DNA of 64,000 nt, taken from Acidovorax sp. SUPP3334 (lineage in GTDB: Bacteria > Pseudomonadota > Gammaproteobacteria > Burkholderiales > Burkholderiaceae_C). The stretch's first letter is position 1, and each line of letters opens with the position of its first letter. The DNA lies in assembly GCF_030159055.1 (NCBI RefSeq), contig NZ_BQXQ01000008.1, forward strand, positions 1 to 64,000, given 5' to 3'. The position numbers and the translations under genes are program-made. This document shows, piece after piece, positions 29,919 to 40,800 of the stretch. The notes below the pieces were generated by a model. The model had not been told where the DNA came from. It was given only the letters and a program-made list of their open reading frames with translations, and searched no databases.

Positions 29919-31508
29919 ATGCCAACGCACGATTTCGACGTTCTCATCATCGGCAGCGGGCTGGCCGGGCTGTCGGCCGCGCTGCACCTGGCGCCCACGC
30001 ACCGCGTGGCGGTCATCACCAAGCGCGCGCTGCAGGACGGGGCCAGTGCCTGGGCGCAGGGCGGCATCGCCGCCGTGCTGGCCGAGGGCGACACCTACGA
30101 CGCCCACGTGCAGGACACGCTGGTGGCCGGCGCAGGGCTGTGCGACCTGGCCGCCACGCGCTTCGTGGTGGAGAACGCGCCCGAGGCCATTCGCTGGCTG
30201 CAGGGCCTGGGCGTGCCGTTCTCGCAGGAGGACGGCGCCCTGCACCTCACGCGCGAGGGCGGCCACGGCGCGCGCCGCATCGTGCATGCCACCGACGCGA
30301 CCGGCGCCGCCGTGCAGCGCACCCTGATCGACACGGTGCGCGCCACGCCGGGCATCACGCTCTTCGAGCAGCACACGCTGGTGGACCTGATCACCCCGCA
30401 CAAGCTGCGCCGTGGCGGGCCGCAGCGCTGCCTGGGGCTGTATGCGCTGGACGAGGGCACCGACGAGGTCGTCACCTTCCGGGCGCCGCAGACCATCCTG
30501 GCCACGGGCGGCGCGGGCAAGGTGTACCTGTACACCACCAACCCCGACACGGCCACGGGCGACGGCATCGCCGCGGCCTGGCGCGCGGGCTGCCGCGTGT
30601 CCAACCTGGAGTTCATCCAGTTCCACCCGACCTGCCTGTACCACCCTCATGCCAAGTCGTTCCTCATCACCGAGGCGGTGCGCGGCGAGGGCGGACAGCT
30701 CAGGCTGCCCGAATCGGCTGGCGGCACGCGCTTCATGCCGCAGCACGACCCACGCGCCGAACTCGCCCCGCGCGACGTGGTGGCCCGCGCCATCGACTAC
30801 GAGATGAAGCGCCACGGCCTGGATTGCGTGCACCTCGATATTTCGCACCAGAGCCCCGCGTTCATCCAGGAGCACTTTCCCAACATCCTCGCGCGCTGCG
30901 CCGAGCTGGGCCTGGACATCACGAAGGAGCCCATTCCCGTGGTGCCGGCGGCGCACTACACCTGCGGCGGCGTGCTCACCGATCTGGCCGGCCGCACCGA
31001 CCTGCCCGGCCTCTTGGCCATCGGCGAGACGGCCTGCACCGGCCTGCACGGCGCCAACCGGCTGGCGAGCAACTCGCTGGTGGAATGCATGGTCTTCGCG
31101 CGCGCGGCAGCGCAGGCCATCGCCACCGCCCAGGCCGAGCCCGTGCCCGACGTGCCGCCATGGGACGACAGCCAGGTCACCGATGCCGACGAATGCGTGG
31201 TCATCTCGCACAACTGGGACGAACTGCGCCGCTTCATGTGGGACTACGTGGGCATCGTGCGCACCAACAAGCGCCTGGAGCGCGCGGCGCACCGCATCAC
31301 GCTGCTGCAGGCCGAGATCGAAGAGTTCTACGCCCACTTCCACGTCACGCGCGACCTGCTGGAGCTGCGCAACCTGGTGCAGGTGGCCGAGCTGATCGTG
31401 CGCTCGGCCCAGATGCGCCGCGAAAGCCGGGGCCTGCACTACAGCCGCGACTACCCCGAGCGGGCCGCCCCGGCCGCGCCGACCATCCTGGTCCCCCCGA
31501 TCCGCTGA
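29919..31508 (+). CDS. nadB: L-aspartate oxidase
   Basis: A 529-residue flavoprotein that oxidises aspartate to iminoaspartate, the first step of NAD synthesis. [20 protein letters not shown] is the FAD dinucleotide-binding start, [12 protein letters not shown] the second flavin motif, and [24 protein letters not shown] the succinate dehydrogenase-like active-site stretch. [19 protein letters not shown] closes the FAD domain, and the helical C-terminus ([18 protein letters not shown]) is normal. The start is ATG 29919; a much longer frame upstream is only the antisense/other-frame of scpA. It is first of a row of cofactor genes. Confidence 0.96.
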   Translation: MPTHDFDVLIIGSGLAGLSAALHLAPTHRVAVITKRALQDGASAWAQGGIAAVLAEGDTYDAHVQDTLVAGAGLCDLAATRFVVENAPEAIRWLQGLGVPFSQEDGALHLTREGGHGARRIVHATDATGAAVQRTLIDTVRATPGITLFEQHTLVDLITPHKLRRGGPQRCLGLYALDEGTDEVVTFRAPQTILATGGAGKVYLYTTNPDTATGDGIAAAWRAGCRVSNLEFIQFHPTCLYHPHAKSFLITEAVRGEGGQLRLPESAGGTRFMPQHDPRAELAPRDVVARAIDYEMKRHGLDCVHLDISHQSPAFIQEHFPNILARCAELGLDITKEPIPVVPAAHYTCGGVLTDLAGRTDLPGLLAIGETACTGLHGANRLASNSLVECMVFARAAAQAIATAQAEPVPDVPPWDDSQVTDADECVVISHNWDELRRFMWDYVGIVRTNKRLERAAHRITLLQAEIEEFYAHFHVTRDLLELRNLVQVAELIVRSAQMRRESRGLHYSRDYPERAAPAAPTILVPPIR

Positions 31509-31551
31509 CCGCCTCACCGCACGCCTTCTCTCTTTTTTCGACCATTCCGCC

Positions 31552-31932
31552 ATGCAACGCACCCTGCTGAAATCCAAGATCCACCGCGCCACCGCCACGC
31601 ACTGCGAACTGCACTACGAAGGCTCCTGCGCGATCGACGAAGACCTGCTCGACGCCGCGAACCTCGTGGAAAACGAACAGGTGCACATCTGGAACATCGA
31701 CAACGGCGAGCGCTTCGTCACCTACGCCATCAAGGGCCAGCGCGGCAGCGGCATGGTGTCGGTCAACGGCTCGGCCGCGCGCCGCGCCGCCGTGGGCGAC
31801 CTGCTCATCATTGCCGCCTTCGCCCAGGTCGATGAGGCCGAGGTGGCCACGCACCGGCCGCAACTGGTGTTCGTGGACGCCGCCAATCGCCAGGTGGAGC
31901 TGCGCCAACACGTGCCCACGCAGGCGCTCTGA
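31552..31932 (+). CDS. panD: Aspartate 1-decarboxylase
   Basis: A 126-residue pyruvoyl enzyme that makes beta-alanine for pantothenate. The self-cleavage site is Gly24-Ser25 in [10 protein letters not shown], giving the pyruvoyl group on Ser25. [25 protein letters not shown] and [27 protein letters not shown] are family landmarks. Length is normal. It lies 43 bases after nadB, which uses the same substrate, and 13 bases before bioA. Confidence 0.96.
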   Translation: MQRTLLKSKIHRATATHCELHYEGSCAIDEDLLDAANLVENEQVHIWNIDNGERFVTYAIKGQRGSGMVSVNGSAARRAAVGDLLIIAAFAQVDEAEVATHRPQLVFVDAANRQVELRQHVPTQAL

Positions 31933-31945
31933 CCATTCGCACAAG

Positions 31946-33271
31946 ATGAACCAAGACAACCTCGTCACCCGCAGCCTGGCCAGCGTCTGGCACCCCTGCA
32001 CGCAAATGAAGCGCCATGAGGCCGATCCGCCCGTGGCCATCGCCAGCGCCCGCGGCCCGTGGCTGCACGGCGCCGACGGGCGGCGCTACCTGGACGGCAT
32101 CAGCTCGTGGTGGGTGAACCTGTTCGGCCACAGCCACCCGCACATCCAGGCCGCGCTGGCCGACCAGCTCGCGCGGCTGGACCACGTGATGCTGGCGGGC
32201 TTCACGCACGCGCCGGTGGTGGAACTGTCCGAGCGGCTGGGCACGCTCACCGGGCTGGGCCACGCTTTCTACGGCAGCGACGGCGCGGCCGCGACGGAGA
32301 TCGCCCTCAAGATGAGCGCGCACTCCTGGCGCAATGCCGGGCGGCCGGAAAAAAGCCGCTTCGTGGGCCTGGCCGGCGGCTACCACGGCGAAACCGTGGG
32401 CGCGCTGGCCGTGACCGACATCGCCCTGTTCCGCGAGGCCTATGCCCCGCTGGTGCGCCTGGCGGCCACCGTGCCCAGCCCCGATGCGCGCGGCGCGCAG
32501 CCCGGCGAGAGCGCGCTGGAGGTGGCCCGGCGCGCCGCCCGTGCGCTGGAAGACTGGCTGGCCGACCACCACGAGAGCACCGCCGCGCTGATCGTCGAGC
32601 CCCTGGTGCAGTGCGCTGCCGGCATGGCCATGCACGATGCCGAATACCTGCGCCAGGCCCGCGCGCTGTGCGACCGCTACGGCGTGCATCTGGTGGTGGA
32701 CGAGATCGCCACCGGCTTCGGCCGCACCGGCACGATGTTCGCGCACCAGCAGGCCGGCATCCGGCCCGATTTCATCTGCCTGTCCAAGGGCCTCACGGGC
32801 GGCACGCTGCCGCTGTCGGCCGTGCTCACCACCGACGCCGTGTACGCCGCGTTCTACGACGACGACGTGGCGCGCGGCTTTCTGCATTCGCACTCCTACA
32901 CCGGCAACCCGCTCGCCTGCCGCGCGGCGCTGGCCACGCTGGAGCTGTTCGACCAGCTCAATCCGCTCGCGGCCAATGCCGCGCTGGCCGCGCGCATCGA
33001 CACCGCCTGCACGCCCATCACGCAGCACCCGCGCGTGCGCCATGCGCGCCGGCTCGGCATGGTGTGGGCGTGGGACGTGGAGACGTCGCTGCCCGATTTT
33101 TCCCGCCGCTACCACCGCCACGCCATGGCGCGCGGACTGGTGCTGCGCCCCATCGGCAAAACGCTGTACGCCATGCCGCCCTACGTGCTGGACGACGAGG
33201 CCGTGCAGCACCTGGGCGAGGCCGCCTTCGCCACACTGCAGGCCACGCTGGCCGAGGAAACCGCCCCATGA
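31946..33271 (+). CDS. bioA: Adenosylmethionine-8-amino-7-oxononanoate transaminase
   Basis: A 441-residue class III aminotransferase converting 7-keto-8-aminopelargonate to diaminopelargonate with SAM as donor in biotin synthesis. Motifs: VWHPCTQMK near the start, [46 protein letters not shown], the PLP-contacting [11 protein letters not shown] and the PLP-lysine in [14 protein letters not shown]. The start ATG 31946 gives the usual N-terminus. It is translationally coupled to bioD by an ATGA overlap. Confidence 0.96.
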   Translation: MNQDNLVTRSLASVWHPCTQMKRHEADPPVAIASARGPWLHGADGRRYLDGISSWWVNLFGHSHPHIQAALADQLARLDHVMLAGFTHAPVVELSERLGTLTGLGHAFYGSDGAAATEIALKMSAHSWRNAGRPEKSRFVGLAGGYHGETVGALAVTDIALFREAYAPLVRLAATVPSPDARGAQPGESALEVARRAARALEDWLADHHESTAALIVEPLVQCAAGMAMHDAEYLRQARALCDRYGVHLVVDEIATGFGRTGTMFAHQQAGIRPDFICLSKGLTGGTLPLSAVLTTDAVYAAFYDDDVARGFLHSHSYTGNPLACRAALATLELFDQLNPLAANAALAARIDTACTPITQHPRVRHARRLGMVWAWDVETSLPDFSRRYHRHAMARGLVLRPIGKTLYAMPPYVLDDEAVQHLGEAAFATLQATLAEETAP

Positions 33272-33960
33272 GCCCGACCCCGACATTCGCCTGCTTCGTC
33301 ACCGGCACCGACACCGGCGTGGGCAAGACGCTGGCCTCGGCCGGCCTGCTGCACGCCCTGGCGCGCCACCACGCGCGCGTCGTGGGCATGAAGCCCATCG
33401 CCGCAGGCGCCGAATGGCACCACGGCGTGCTCGCCAACGAAGACGCCCTGGCCCTGCGTGCCGCCTCCACCCTCGCGGTGCCGCCCGGGCTGGACAACCC
33501 CGTGCTGCTGCCCGACCCGCTGTCGCCCCACATCGCCGCCGTGCGCGCCGGCACGCGCATCGACATCGCCCACATCGTGCGCAGCTACGAGGCGCTGGCG
33601 GCGCTGGCCGATGCGGTCGTCGTCGAGGGCGCGGGCGGCTTTCACGTGCCGCTGTCGGACACCGAGACCGGCGCCGACCTGGCGCAGGCGCTGGGCCTGC
33701 CCGTGGTGCTGGTGGTGGGCCTGCGTCTGGGCTGCCTGAACCACGCGGCGCTCACCGCCGACGCCGTGCGCGCCCGCGGGCTGACGCTGGCCGGCTGGAT
33801 CGCCAACCGGATCGACCCGCACATGCTGGCGCCGCAGGAAAACCTCGATTGGCTCGCACAGCGGCTGGGCGCACCGCTGCTGGCAGATATTCCCCACCAG
33901 GCCGTGCCGGATGCCCGCGCACTGCCCTTCGACCTTCCCGCCGAATGGACGACCCGATGA
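33268..33960 (+). CDS. bioD: Dethiobiotin synthetase
   Basis: A 230-residue P-loop ligase that closes the ureido ring of dethiobiotin using CO2 and [22 protein letters not shown] holds the Walker A, MKPIAAG the substrate-lysine region and [15 protein letters not shown] the conserved downstream motif. Overlaps: ATGA with bioA upstream and ATGA with bioF downstream. Confidence 0.96.
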   Translation: MSPTPTFACFVTGTDTGVGKTLASAGLLHALARHHARVVGMKPIAAGAEWHHGVLANEDALALRAASTLAVPPGLDNPVLLPDPLSPHIAAVRAGTRIDIAHIVRSYEALAALADAVVVEGAGGFHVPLSDTETGADLAQALGLPVVLVVGLRLGCLNHAALTADAVRARGLTLAGWIANRIDPHMLAPQENLDWLAQRLGAPLLADIPHQAVPDARALPFDLPAEWTTR

Positions 33961-35198
33961 CTCCCCGCTCCGAAGCCTCCTGGATCGACGAATTCCCGGC
34001 GCGCATCGCCGCGCTCGACGCCGCCCACCTGCGCCGCCAGCGCCGCGCGGTGGTGCCCGCCGGCGGCGCGCACCTGCTGGTCGATGGCGCGCCCATGCTG
34101 GCCTTTTGCAGCAACGACTACCTGGGCCTGGCCAGCCACCCGGCACTCGCCGACGCCGCCTGCGCAGGCGCGCGCGAGTTCGGCGTGGGATCGGGCGGCT
34201 CGCCGCTGGTGAGCGGCCACAGCGCGGCCAACGCGGCGCTGGAGGCCGATCTCGCCCGCTTCGTGGGCCTGCCGCGCGCGCTGTACTTCTACGCGGGCTA
34301 CGCCACCAACGCCGGCATCGTGCCCGCGCTGGTGGGCGAAGGCGATGCGGTTTTTTCCGATGCGCTCAACCATGCCTGCCTGATCGACGGCGCCCGCCTG
34401 TCGCGCGCCCGCATTCACCGCTACCCCCACGCCGATCTGGCCGCGCTGGAGGCCGCCCTGGCCGGCAGCCCCGCGCGCCGCAAGCTGGTCATCACCGATG
34501 CCGTGTTCAGCATGGACGGCGACGTGGCCGACATTCCCGCGCTGCTGGCGCTGTGCGAGCGCCACGATGCGCTGCTGCTGCTGGACGACGCGCACGGCTT
34601 CGGCGTGCTCGGCCCGCAGGGGCGCGGCGCGCTGGCCGAAGCGGGCCTGGTCGGCGCGCAGGCCTCGCGGCGCGTGCTCTACATGGCCACGCTGGGCAAG
34701 GCCGCGGGCGTGGCCGGCGCCTTCGTGGCGGGCGACGGCGCGCTGATCGAATGGCTGCTGCAAAAGACGCGCAGCTACATCTTCGCCACCGCTGCGCCGG
34801 CGTTGCTGGCGCGGGCGCTGCAGGCCAGCCTGGCACTCATCGAGGCGGAAGATTCGCGCCGCGAGCACCTGGCGCGCCTCGTGCTGCGCCTGCGCGAAGG
34901 CCTCGCGCCGCTGCTGCAGGGCACGCACTGGCAGCTGGGCGAGTCGCGCACCGCCGTGCAGGCCGTGGTGATCGGCGCCAACGACGAGGCCCTCGCCGCC
35001 ATGGAGGGCCTGCGCCAGCGCGGCCTGTGGGTGCCCGCCATCCGCCCGCCCACCGTGCCCGAAGGCACGGCGCGCCTGCGCATCGCCCTGTCGGCCGCGC
35101 ACACCGAGGCCGACGTGGACCGGCTCCTGCAGGCGCTGGCCGAACTGGCGCCCCCGGCCGCCCCGGCCGCACCGTCTCCAGTGAAGGCCCTGGCATGA
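33957..35198 (+). CDS. bioF: 8-Amino-7-oxononanoate synthase
   Basis: A 413-residue alpha-oxoamine synthase condensing pimeloyl-ACP/CoA with alanine. Motifs: [60 protein letters not shown]. In the lysine region [13 protein letters not shown] the PLP lysine follows Gly. A short Ala/Pro-rich tail ([16 protein letters not shown]) extends beyond the usual end. ATGA overlaps link it to bioD and to queE, so the unit bioA-bioD-bioF-queE is read as one coupled message. bioB is not in the window. Confidence 0.95.
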   Translation: MTPRSEASWIDEFPARIAALDAAHLRRQRRAVVPAGGAHLLVDGAPMLAFCSNDYLGLASHPALADAACAGAREFGVGSGGSPLVSGHSAANAALEADLARFVGLPRALYFYAGYATNAGIVPALVGEGDAVFSDALNHACLIDGARLSRARIHRYPHADLAALEAALAGSPARRKLVITDAVFSMDGDVADIPALLALCERHDALLLLDDAHGFGVLGPQGRGALAEAGLVGAQASRRVLYMATLGKAAGVAGAFVAGDGALIEWLLQKTRSYIFATAAPALLARALQASLALIEAEDSRREHLARLVLRLREGLAPLLQGTHWQLGESRTAVQAVVIGANDEALAAMEGLRQRGLWVPAIRPPTVPEGTARLRIALSAAHTEADVDRLLQALAELAPPAAPAAPSPVKALA

Positions 35199-35833
35199 CC
35201 TACAGCGTCAAGGAAATCTTCTACACCCTGCAGGGCGAAGGCGGCCAGGCCGGCACGCCCGCCGTGTTCTGCCGCTTCGCCGGATGCAACCTCTGGAGCG
35301 GGCGCGAGGAAGACCGCGCCACCGCCGTCTGCCGCTTCTGCGACACCGACTTCGTGGGCACCGACGGCACGCTGGGCGGCAAGTTCGCCACCGCAGACGC
35401 GCTGGCCGACGTGATCGCCGCGCAGTGGCCGGCGCACGATGCCGCGCACCGCCTGGTCGTGCTCACAGGCGGCGAACCGCTGCTGCAGGTGGACCCGGCC
35501 TTCATCGAGGCCCTGCATGCGCGGCGCTTTCGCATCGCCGTGGAGAGCAACGGCACCGTCGCCGCGCCGCCCGGCATCGACTGGCTGTGCATCAGCCCCA
35601 AGGCCGGCGCGCCGTGGGTGCAGCGAAGCGGCCAGGAACTCAAGCTGGTGTGGCCGCAGCCCGGCTTCGACCTGGTGGCGCTGGAGGCCCAGACCCAGTT
35701 CACGCACCGCTTTCTGCAACCCATGGACGGGCCCGACCAGGCCGCCAACACCGGCCGCTGCATCGACGCTTGCCTGGAGCGCCCCGCCTGGCGCCTGAGC
35801 CTGCAGACGCACAAGCTCACCGGCATCCGCTGA
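35195..35833 (+). CDS. queE: 7-Carboxy-7-deazaguanine synthase
   Basis: A 212-residue radical-SAM enzyme making 7-carboxy-7-deazaguanine for queuosine. The start [32 protein letters not shown] is characteristic. The Fe-S cysteines have the Burkholderiales-type spacing CX14CX2C ([21 protein letters not shown]), unlike the CX3CX2C of most radical-SAM proteins. [11 protein letters not shown] is the GGE motif that binds SAM. It is coupled to bioF by an ATGA overlap even though the pathway differs. Confidence 0.95.
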   Translation: MTYSVKEIFYTLQGEGGQAGTPAVFCRFAGCNLWSGREEDRATAVCRFCDTDFVGTDGTLGGKFATADALADVIAAQWPAHDAAHRLVVLTGGEPLLQVDPAFIEALHARRFRIAVESNGTVAAPPGIDWLCISPKAGAPWVQRSGQELKLVWPQPGFDLVALEAQTQFTHRFLQPMDGPDQAANTGRCIDACLERPAWRLSLQTHKLTGIR

Positions 35834-35893
35834 GCCCCTGCCCATCTCGTTTTTTCGCCGTTTCCTTTCGCCCCGCTTCGCCACTTGCCGACC

Positions 35894-36277
35894 ATGCAGT
35901 TCACCGTCCACCAGCGCTTTTTCTTCGATGCCGCGCACACCCTGCAGCGCGAGATCGAGGCGCAAGGCAGCCGCCGCATCCACGGCCACACCTACCACGC
36001 CGAGGTGGCCGTCACCGGCCCGCGCGATCCCGACACCGGCATGGTCATCGACCTGGGGCATCTGCGCGAGCGCCTGGCCACCGTGCGCGAGCAGCTCGAC
36101 CACCACTGGCTCGATGAAGTGCCCGGCCTCGGCACCCCCACGCTGGAAAACCTCTGCCAATTCATCGCCCAGGCGCTGGCGGGCATGCAGCCGCCCGCGA
36201 GCCGCGTGCGCGTGTGGCGCGAGGCGCTGGGCGATGGCTGCGTGCTGGACCTGGCCGCGCCCGGCCCGGCGCGCTGA
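35894..36277 (+). CDS. queD: 6-Carboxytetrahydropterin synthase
   Basis: A 127-residue zinc enzyme of the PTPS family, converting dihydroneopterin triphosphate to 6-carboxytetrahydropterin, the substrate of QueE. Zinc histidines are in FFDAAHTL and RIHGHTYHAEV; DHHWLDEV and LENLCQFIA are conserved. I chose ATG 35894; an in-frame TTG three codons upstream is possible. It lies 60 bases after queE on the same strand. Confidence 0.93.
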   Translation: MQFTVHQRFFFDAAHTLQREIEAQGSRRIHGHTYHAEVAVTGPRDPDTGMVIDLGHLRERLATVREQLDHHWLDEVPGLGTPTLENLCQFIAQALAGMQPPASRVRVWREALGDGCVLDLAAPGPAR

Positions 36278-36345
36278 GCCGGCGCCGACCCTCTCGCAAA
36301 CCTTTTCTTCCTTTCGTTCCATCCCACCCCTGCAGGAGATCCGCC

Positions 36346-36705
36346 ATGCCCCACCTCGTCATCGAATACAGCCAGAACCTGAACGGTCTGCCCGAAGCGC
36401 AAATGCTGGCGGAACTGAACCGGTCCCTCACCGCAAGCCCCGAGATCCAGAACGAGGCGGACCTGAAATCCCGCTTCCTGCGCGCCGACCGCTTCGAGAT
36501 CGGCACGGCCCCCGCCGACCGCGCGTTCGTGCACGCCCAGCTGCGGCTGCTCTCCGGCCGCTCGCACGAGGCCAAGCAAGACCTCGGCGCCCGCGTCGTG
36601 GACGTGCTGCGCCGGCTCACGCCCCGGCCGGACGGCGTGATGGTGCAGCTCAGCGTGGAGATCGTGGACATGGACCGCGGCTCGTACGTGAAAGAGCGGC
36701 TTTGA
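36346..36705 (+). CDS. 5-Carboxymethyl-2-hydroxymuconate delta-isomerase family protein
   Basis: A 119-residue protein of the tautomerase-like CHMI family (HpaF in homoprotocatechuate degradation). It begins MPHLVIEYSQNL, so Pro2 is available as catalytic base after loss of the initiator methionine. FEIGTAPADRAFVHAQLRLLSGRS and LSVEIVDMDRGSYVKERL match the family. No other homoprotocatechuate genes are nearby, so the substrate is not settled. GCAGGAGATCCGCC upstream gives a good ribosome-binding site. Confidence 0.85.
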   Translation: MPHLVIEYSQNLNGLPEAQMLAELNRSLTASPEIQNEADLKSRFLRADRFEIGTAPADRAFVHAQLRLLSGRSHEAKQDLGARVVDVLRRLTPRPDGVMVQLSVEIVDMDRGSYVKERL

Positions 36706-36710
36706 GCCCT

Positions 36711-36766
36711 ACAGGGCTCCAGCGCAATAAACACTAGGGCATATTGCTACGAAATAAGTAGCAAAA
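36711..36766. repeat. Interspersed repeat copy D
   Basis: Plus-strand orientation, between the ends of two convergent genes. It has left core GGGCTCCAGCGCAATA and a perfect right-hand hairpin TTGCTAC-N7-GTAGCAA. Together with copy G (opposite orientation) it forms a subtype with CACTA(G/A)GGCATATTGCTA in the middle. In this position it could act as a shared terminator. Confidence 0.8.
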
Positions 36767-36796
36767 GCCAGAACCGGGGTTCCCGCCCCCACCGGC

Positions 36797-38584
36797 TCAG
36801 GCCTGCAGCGCGGCGTCCAGCCAGCCCCGCAGGCTGTTCACGAAGGCCCAGGCCCGCACCTTCGGCACGTCTTGCACGCGCAGCACGGCCTCGGTCATTC
36901 GGCCTTCGCGCAGCGCCACCGCCCGGCCCACGCCGGGCAGCAGGCCGCACGACAGCGGCGGCGTCACCCACTGGCCGTCGGCCCGCAGCGCCGCGATGCA
37001 GCCGCGCGTGCATTCGGTGATCTCGCCGGACTCGTTCCACAGCAAGGTGTCGAACACGCCCTCGTCCTCTGGCGTGAAGGCGTCGTAGTGCGCCCGGCGC
37101 GTGGTCTTGTGGCGCACGAATTCGCCGTGTGCGCCTTCCATCGGCCGCGTGGCCAGTTGCAGGCGCACCGGGGTGGCGGTGGGTGCCATGGCCCACGCCT
37201 GGGCACGCGGTGTGCCCGCAGCGTCCAGCAGCAGGCGGGCGCGCCACAGGCCGCCGGGGTGGGCCTGGGCCAGCGCGTTCAGGCAGTCCTGCACGCGCGC
37301 TGTGTCGAACGCATGGCCGAAGTGCGCGGCCGAGGTGGCCAGCCGCGCCACATGGTCCGCGCGGTGGCGCAGCACGCCATCCTCCAGCGCCAGGGTTTCC
37401 AGCAGGTCGAACGGGGCGCTGGCGCGCTGCAGGAAGGCGCTCTTGTGCTGCCACTCCCGCCATTCCGCCGCCGCTTGCGCGCCACTGGTGATGCCGCTGC
37501 CGATGCCGCAGCGCGCATCGCGGCCGTGCAGCACCACGGTGCGGATCGGCACGTTGAAGGTGGCGGCCACGGCGCCCTGGCCGTCCGGCCGCACGATGCC
37601 CACGGCGCCGCAGTAAACGCCGCGCGCTTCGGGCTCCAGCGCGTGGATGGCCTGCATGGCGCGCACCTTGGGCGCGCCGGTGATGGAGCCGCAGGGGAAC
37701 AGCGCGGCGAACACGTCGGCCAGCGTGGTGCCCGCGCGCGTGCGGGCCTCGACGTCGGAGGTCATCTGCCACACGGCCGGCAGCGCTTCGGTGTGAAAGA
37801 GCGCGGGAACGCGCACGCTGTGCGGCTCGGCGATGCGCGAGAGGTCGTTGCGCAGCAGGTCCACGATCATCACGTTCTCGGCGCGCTCCTTGGGCGAGGC
37901 ACGCAGCGCGGCGGCTTGCGCGGCGTCGGCATCGGTCGTGGCGCCGCGCGGGGCGGTGCCTTTCATGGGCCGCGCCAGCAGGCTGCCTCCCCGCCAGTCG
38001 AAGAACAGCTCGGGGGACACCGACAGCACCTGTTCGGCGCCGCTGTCGATGCACGCGGCATAGCCACCGGGCTGGGCGCGCTGCAAGGCAGCGAACAGCG
38101 GCAGCGCCGCCGAAGGCCCGTCGCCCTGCGCCAGGCTGCCCCGGATGGGCGCGGTGTAGTTCACCTGGTAATACTCGCCCGCGGCAATCGACTGGTGGAT
38201 GGCGGCCACGGCGGCATCGAAAGCCACGCGCTGCGGGCGGGTGTGCCAGTCGATGGTGGGCGCGGCCGGCATGCCAGCGGTCGCGCCCGCTTCGTCGGCG
38301 GGCGCATCGGGCCAGGGAAGCGGCTGATCGAACACGGCGAACCACGCCAGCGGACCGTCGGCCGGATGCGTGCGCAGCGCCGCATCGAACGCGCCGGCCG
38401 CTTCGTAGCGCAGATAGCCGAGGCACCAGCCCCCCTCGCGCGCTGCGGCTTCGACCGCGTCCAGCACCGCGCGCACTTCGTGCGGGGCCCTGGCGGCCAG
38501 CACGCGGCGCGGCGTGCCGAACGCATGGCGCAGGCGCGGGCCGCTGCGATCGCGCGGGTCGGAGAAGTCGATCCTGAAATTCAC
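36797..38584 (-). CDS. pabBC: Fused aminodeoxychorismate synthase component I / aminodeoxychorismate lyase
   Basis: A 595-residue bifunctional folate enzyme. Residues ~1-370 are PabB: YYQVNYTAPIRGSL, SPELFFDW, MKGTAPRGAT with the lysine of the PIKGT motif (here PMKGT), ERAENVMIVDLLRNDLSRI, PCGSITGAPKVRAMQ and GSGITSGAQAAAEW. Residues ~385-595 are PabC, a PLP lyase: the PLP lysine is in VRHKTTRRAHYDAF and the substrate end in WNESGEITECTRGCIAAL. Together they turn chorismate plus ammonia into 4-aminobenzoate; the glutamine amidotransferase (PabA) is not here. The fused layout is common in Comamonadaceae. Confidence 0.92.
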   Translation of the reverse strand: MNFRIDFSDPRDRSGPRLRHAFGTPRRVLAARAPHEVRAVLDAVEAAAREGGWCLGYLRYEAAGAFDAALRTHPADGPLAWFAVFDQPLPWPDAPADEAGATAGMPAAPTIDWHTRPQRVAFDAAVAAIHQSIAAGEYYQVNYTAPIRGSLAQGDGPSAALPLFAALQRAQPGGYAACIDSGAEQVLSVSPELFFDWRGGSLLARPMKGTAPRGATTDADAAQAAALRASPKERAENVMIVDLLRNDLSRIAEPHSVRVPALFHTEALPAVWQMTSDVEARTRAGTTLADVFAALFPCGSITGAPKVRAMQAIHALEPEARGVYCGAVGIVRPDGQGAVAATFNVPIRTVVLHGRDARCGIGSGITSGAQAAAEWREWQHKSAFLQRASAPFDLLETLALEDGVLRHRADHVARLATSAAHFGHAFDTARVQDCLNALAQAHPGGLWRARLLLDAAGTPRAQAWAMAPTATPVRLQLATRPMEGAHGEFVRHKTTRRAHYDAFTPEDEGVFDTLLWNESGEITECTRGCIAALRADGQWVTPPLSCGLLPGVGRAVALREGRMTEAVLRVQDVPKVRAWAFVNSLRGWLDAALQA

Positions 38585-38585
38585 G

Positions 38586-38642
38586 TCAAAACAGGCCAGC
38601 GCCCTAGAGAATCATGCGGCAACAGCTATCAAAACAATAGCA
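38586..38642. repeat. Interspersed repeat copy E
   Basis: Plus-strand orientation, between nadA and pabBC. The left core is degenerate (CAGGCCAGCGCCCTA), but the right-hand hairpin GCTAT-N7-ATAGC is perfect. It begins one base upstream of the pabBC start codon, so it covers that gene's leader region. Confidence 0.65.
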
Positions 38643-38667
38643 TCACGATAAAAGCCATCCAGGCGCC

Positions 38668-39783
38668 TCATGCCGCACCGATGTTCGGCACGAGCGCGCC
38701 GACCGGCTGCCCACCCTTCAGCGCCGCCGTGAAGGCCAGCATCCGGTCGATGGGCTGGCGCGCGCGCGGGATGAGCGCCGGGTCCACGTGAATGGCGTTG
38801 GCGCCGGTCTCCAGCACGCGGGCCACGTCGGCCAGTCCGTTCATGGCCATCCAGGGGCAGTGCGCGCAGCTCTTGCAGGTGGCGCTGTTGCCGGCGGTGG
38901 GCGCTTCATGGAAGGTCTTGGCCGGATTGAGCGTGCGCAGCTTGTGCATCATGCCGTTGTCGGTCGCCACGATGAATTCGCGCGCATCCATCTCGCGCGC
39001 GGCCTTCAGGATGGCGGAGGTCGAGCCCACCGCATCGGCCAGGGCCACCACGTCGGCGGGGCTCTCGGGGTGCACGAGCACCTTCGCCTGCGGGTGGGCC
39101 GCCTTCAGCGCCTGCAGTTCCTCGGCCTTGAATTCGTCGTGCACGATGCAGGCGCCGTTCCAGAACAGCATGTCGGCGCCGGTCTGCTGCTGGATGTAGG
39201 CGCCCAGATGGCGGTCGGGCGCCCACAGGATCTTGTGGCCCGCCGCCTTGAGGGCGCCCACGATCTCCAGCGCGCAGCTGGAGGTGACGAGCCAGTCGGC
39301 CCGTGCCTTCACGGCCGCGCTGGTGTTGGCGTACACGACCACCGTGCGGTCCGGATGCGCGTCGCAGAAGGCGCTGAACGCATCGATGGGGCAGCCCAGG
39401 TCGAGCGAGCAGGTGGCGTCCAGATCGGGCATGAGCACGGTCTTTTCGGGCGAGAGGATCTTGGCCGTCTCGCCCATGAAGCGCACGCCCGAGACCACCA
39501 GCGTCTGCGCGGCATGGTCGCGGCCGAAGCGCGCCATCTCCAGCGAATCGCTGACCAGCCCGCCGGTTTCCTCGGCCAGGTCCTGCAGGTCCGGGTGCAC
39601 GTAGTAGTGCGACACCATGACGGCGTTCTTGTCGCGCAGCAGGCGCCGGATGCGGTCCTTGAGCGCGGCGCGCTCGGTGGGCGAGGGCTCGGCGGGCACG
39701 CGGGCCCAGGCGAACTTGGTGGAGCAGGCGGCGCCTTCTTCGGGCTGCTCGTATTCCACTTCCTTGAGGGCGATGGGGGTCAT
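38668..39783 (-). CDS. nadA: Quinolinate synthase
   Basis: A 371-residue [4Fe-4S] enzyme condensing iminoaspartate (from NadB) with dihydroxyacetone phosphate. Cluster cysteines: [26 protein letters not shown] and the C-terminal [29 protein letters not shown] is the N-terminal signature, [16 protein letters not shown] and [13 protein letters not shown] are also diagnostic. It lies upstream of nadC's end on the same strand (86-base gap), giving nadC-nadA-pabBC order. Confidence 0.96.
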   Translation of the reverse strand: MTPIALKEVEYEQPEEGAACSTKFAWARVPAEPSPTERAALKDRIRRLLRDKNAVMVSHYYVHPDLQDLAEETGGLVSDSLEMARFGRDHAAQTLVVSGVRFMGETAKILSPEKTVLMPDLDATCSLDLGCPIDAFSAFCDAHPDRTVVVYANTSAAVKARADWLVTSSCALEIVGALKAAGHKILWAPDRHLGAYIQQQTGADMLFWNGACIVHDEFKAEELQALKAAHPQAKVLVHPESPADVVALADAVGSTSAILKAAREMDAREFIVATDNGMMHKLRTLNPAKTFHEAPTAGNSATCKSCAHCPWMAMNGLADVARVLETGANAIHVDPALIPRARQPIDRMLAFTAALKGGQPVGALVPNIGAA

Positions 39784-39868
39784 GGGGCAGTGGCTTCTTT
39801 CGGCTGCAGCGGCAGAGCGCGCGGCAGCCCGGTTCGATGGGCTTCAGGGGTGCAGGGAGCTGGCCGGG

Positions 39869-40735
39869 TCAGGCGATGTCCTGCATGCGCATCGAGAAAT
39901 CGATGGCTTTCACGTCCTTGGTCAGCGTGCCGATGGAGATGCGGTCCACGCCGGTTTCGGCCAGCGCGCGCAGGCCTTCGAGCGTCACACCGCCGGAGAT
40001 CTCCAGGATGGCGCGGCCGGCATTCAGGCGCACGGCCTCGTGCAGCATCGCAAGCGGCATGTTGTCCAGCAGCAGCATCTTCGCGCCGGCCTGCAGGGCC
40101 TCCTGCAACTGCTCCAGCGTCTCGACCTCGATCTCCACGAAAGCCGCCTGCGCGGCCACGGCCTGCGCGGCACGCAGCACGGCCGTCACGCCACCGGCGG
40201 CGGCGATGTGGTTTTCCTTGATGAGCACCGCGTCGTGCAGACCGATGCGGTGGTTGGTGCCGCCGCCCGTGCGCACGGCGTATTTCTGCGCCAGGCGCAG
40301 GCCGGGCAGGGTCTTGCGCGTATCGACGATCTGCGCCCGCGTGCCGCGCACGGCATCCACATAGGTCGCGGTCTTGGTGGCCACGGCCGACAGCAGTTGC
40401 AGAAAATTCAGCGCGGTGCGCTCGGCGCTCAGCAGCGCGCGGGCGCTGCCCTCCACCTCCACCACGACCTGATCGGGTGCGCAGCGCTCGCCCTCCTGCA
40501 CGTGCCACACGGTGCGCGCGGCAGGGTCCAGCGCGAGAACGGCGGCCTCCACCCACGGGCCGCCGCAGATCACCGCGCTTTCGCGGGCCAGCACGCGGGC
40601 GCGCACGCGGCGCACAGGGTCGATCAGGCCGGCGGTGAGGTCGCCGGCACCCACGTCTTCGCGCAGCGCGCGGGCAACGTCGTCCTGGGCCAGCGCGGCG
40701 ATGCCGCCGTCCAGGGAAAGGGGGGATTTCGTCAT
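39869..40735 (-). CDS. nadC: Nicotinate-nucleotide pyrophosphorylase (quinolinate phosphoribosyltransferase)
   Basis: A 288-residue enzyme converting quinolinate and PRPP to nicotinate mononucleotide. Motifs: [57 protein letters not shown] (split here over the active-site Arg/Lys residues), LIKENHI and [14 protein letters not shown] used [11 protein letters not shown] at 40735; the frame to 40774 adds 13 residues without a clear site. It is divergent from panB (65-base gap). Confidence 0.95.
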   Translation of the reverse strand: MTKSPLSLDGGIAALAQDDVARALREDVGAGDLTAGLIDPVRRVRARVLARESAVICGGPWVEAAVLALDPAARTVWHVQEGERCAPDQVVVEVEGSARALLSAERTALNFLQLLSAVATKTATYVDAVRGTRAQIVDTRKTLPGLRLAQKYAVRTGGGTNHRIGLHDAVLIKENHIAAAGGVTAVLRAAQAVAAQAAFVEIEVETLEQLQEALQAGAKMLLLDNMPLAMLHEAVRLNAGRAILEISGGVTLEGLRALAETGVDRISIGTLTKDVKAIDFSMRMQDIA

Positions 40736-40800
40736 GGGCGGCAAGCATAGCGGCATCGCATAGACTCGCCGCACTTTCGGCCCGGCTCTGCCACATCCAC

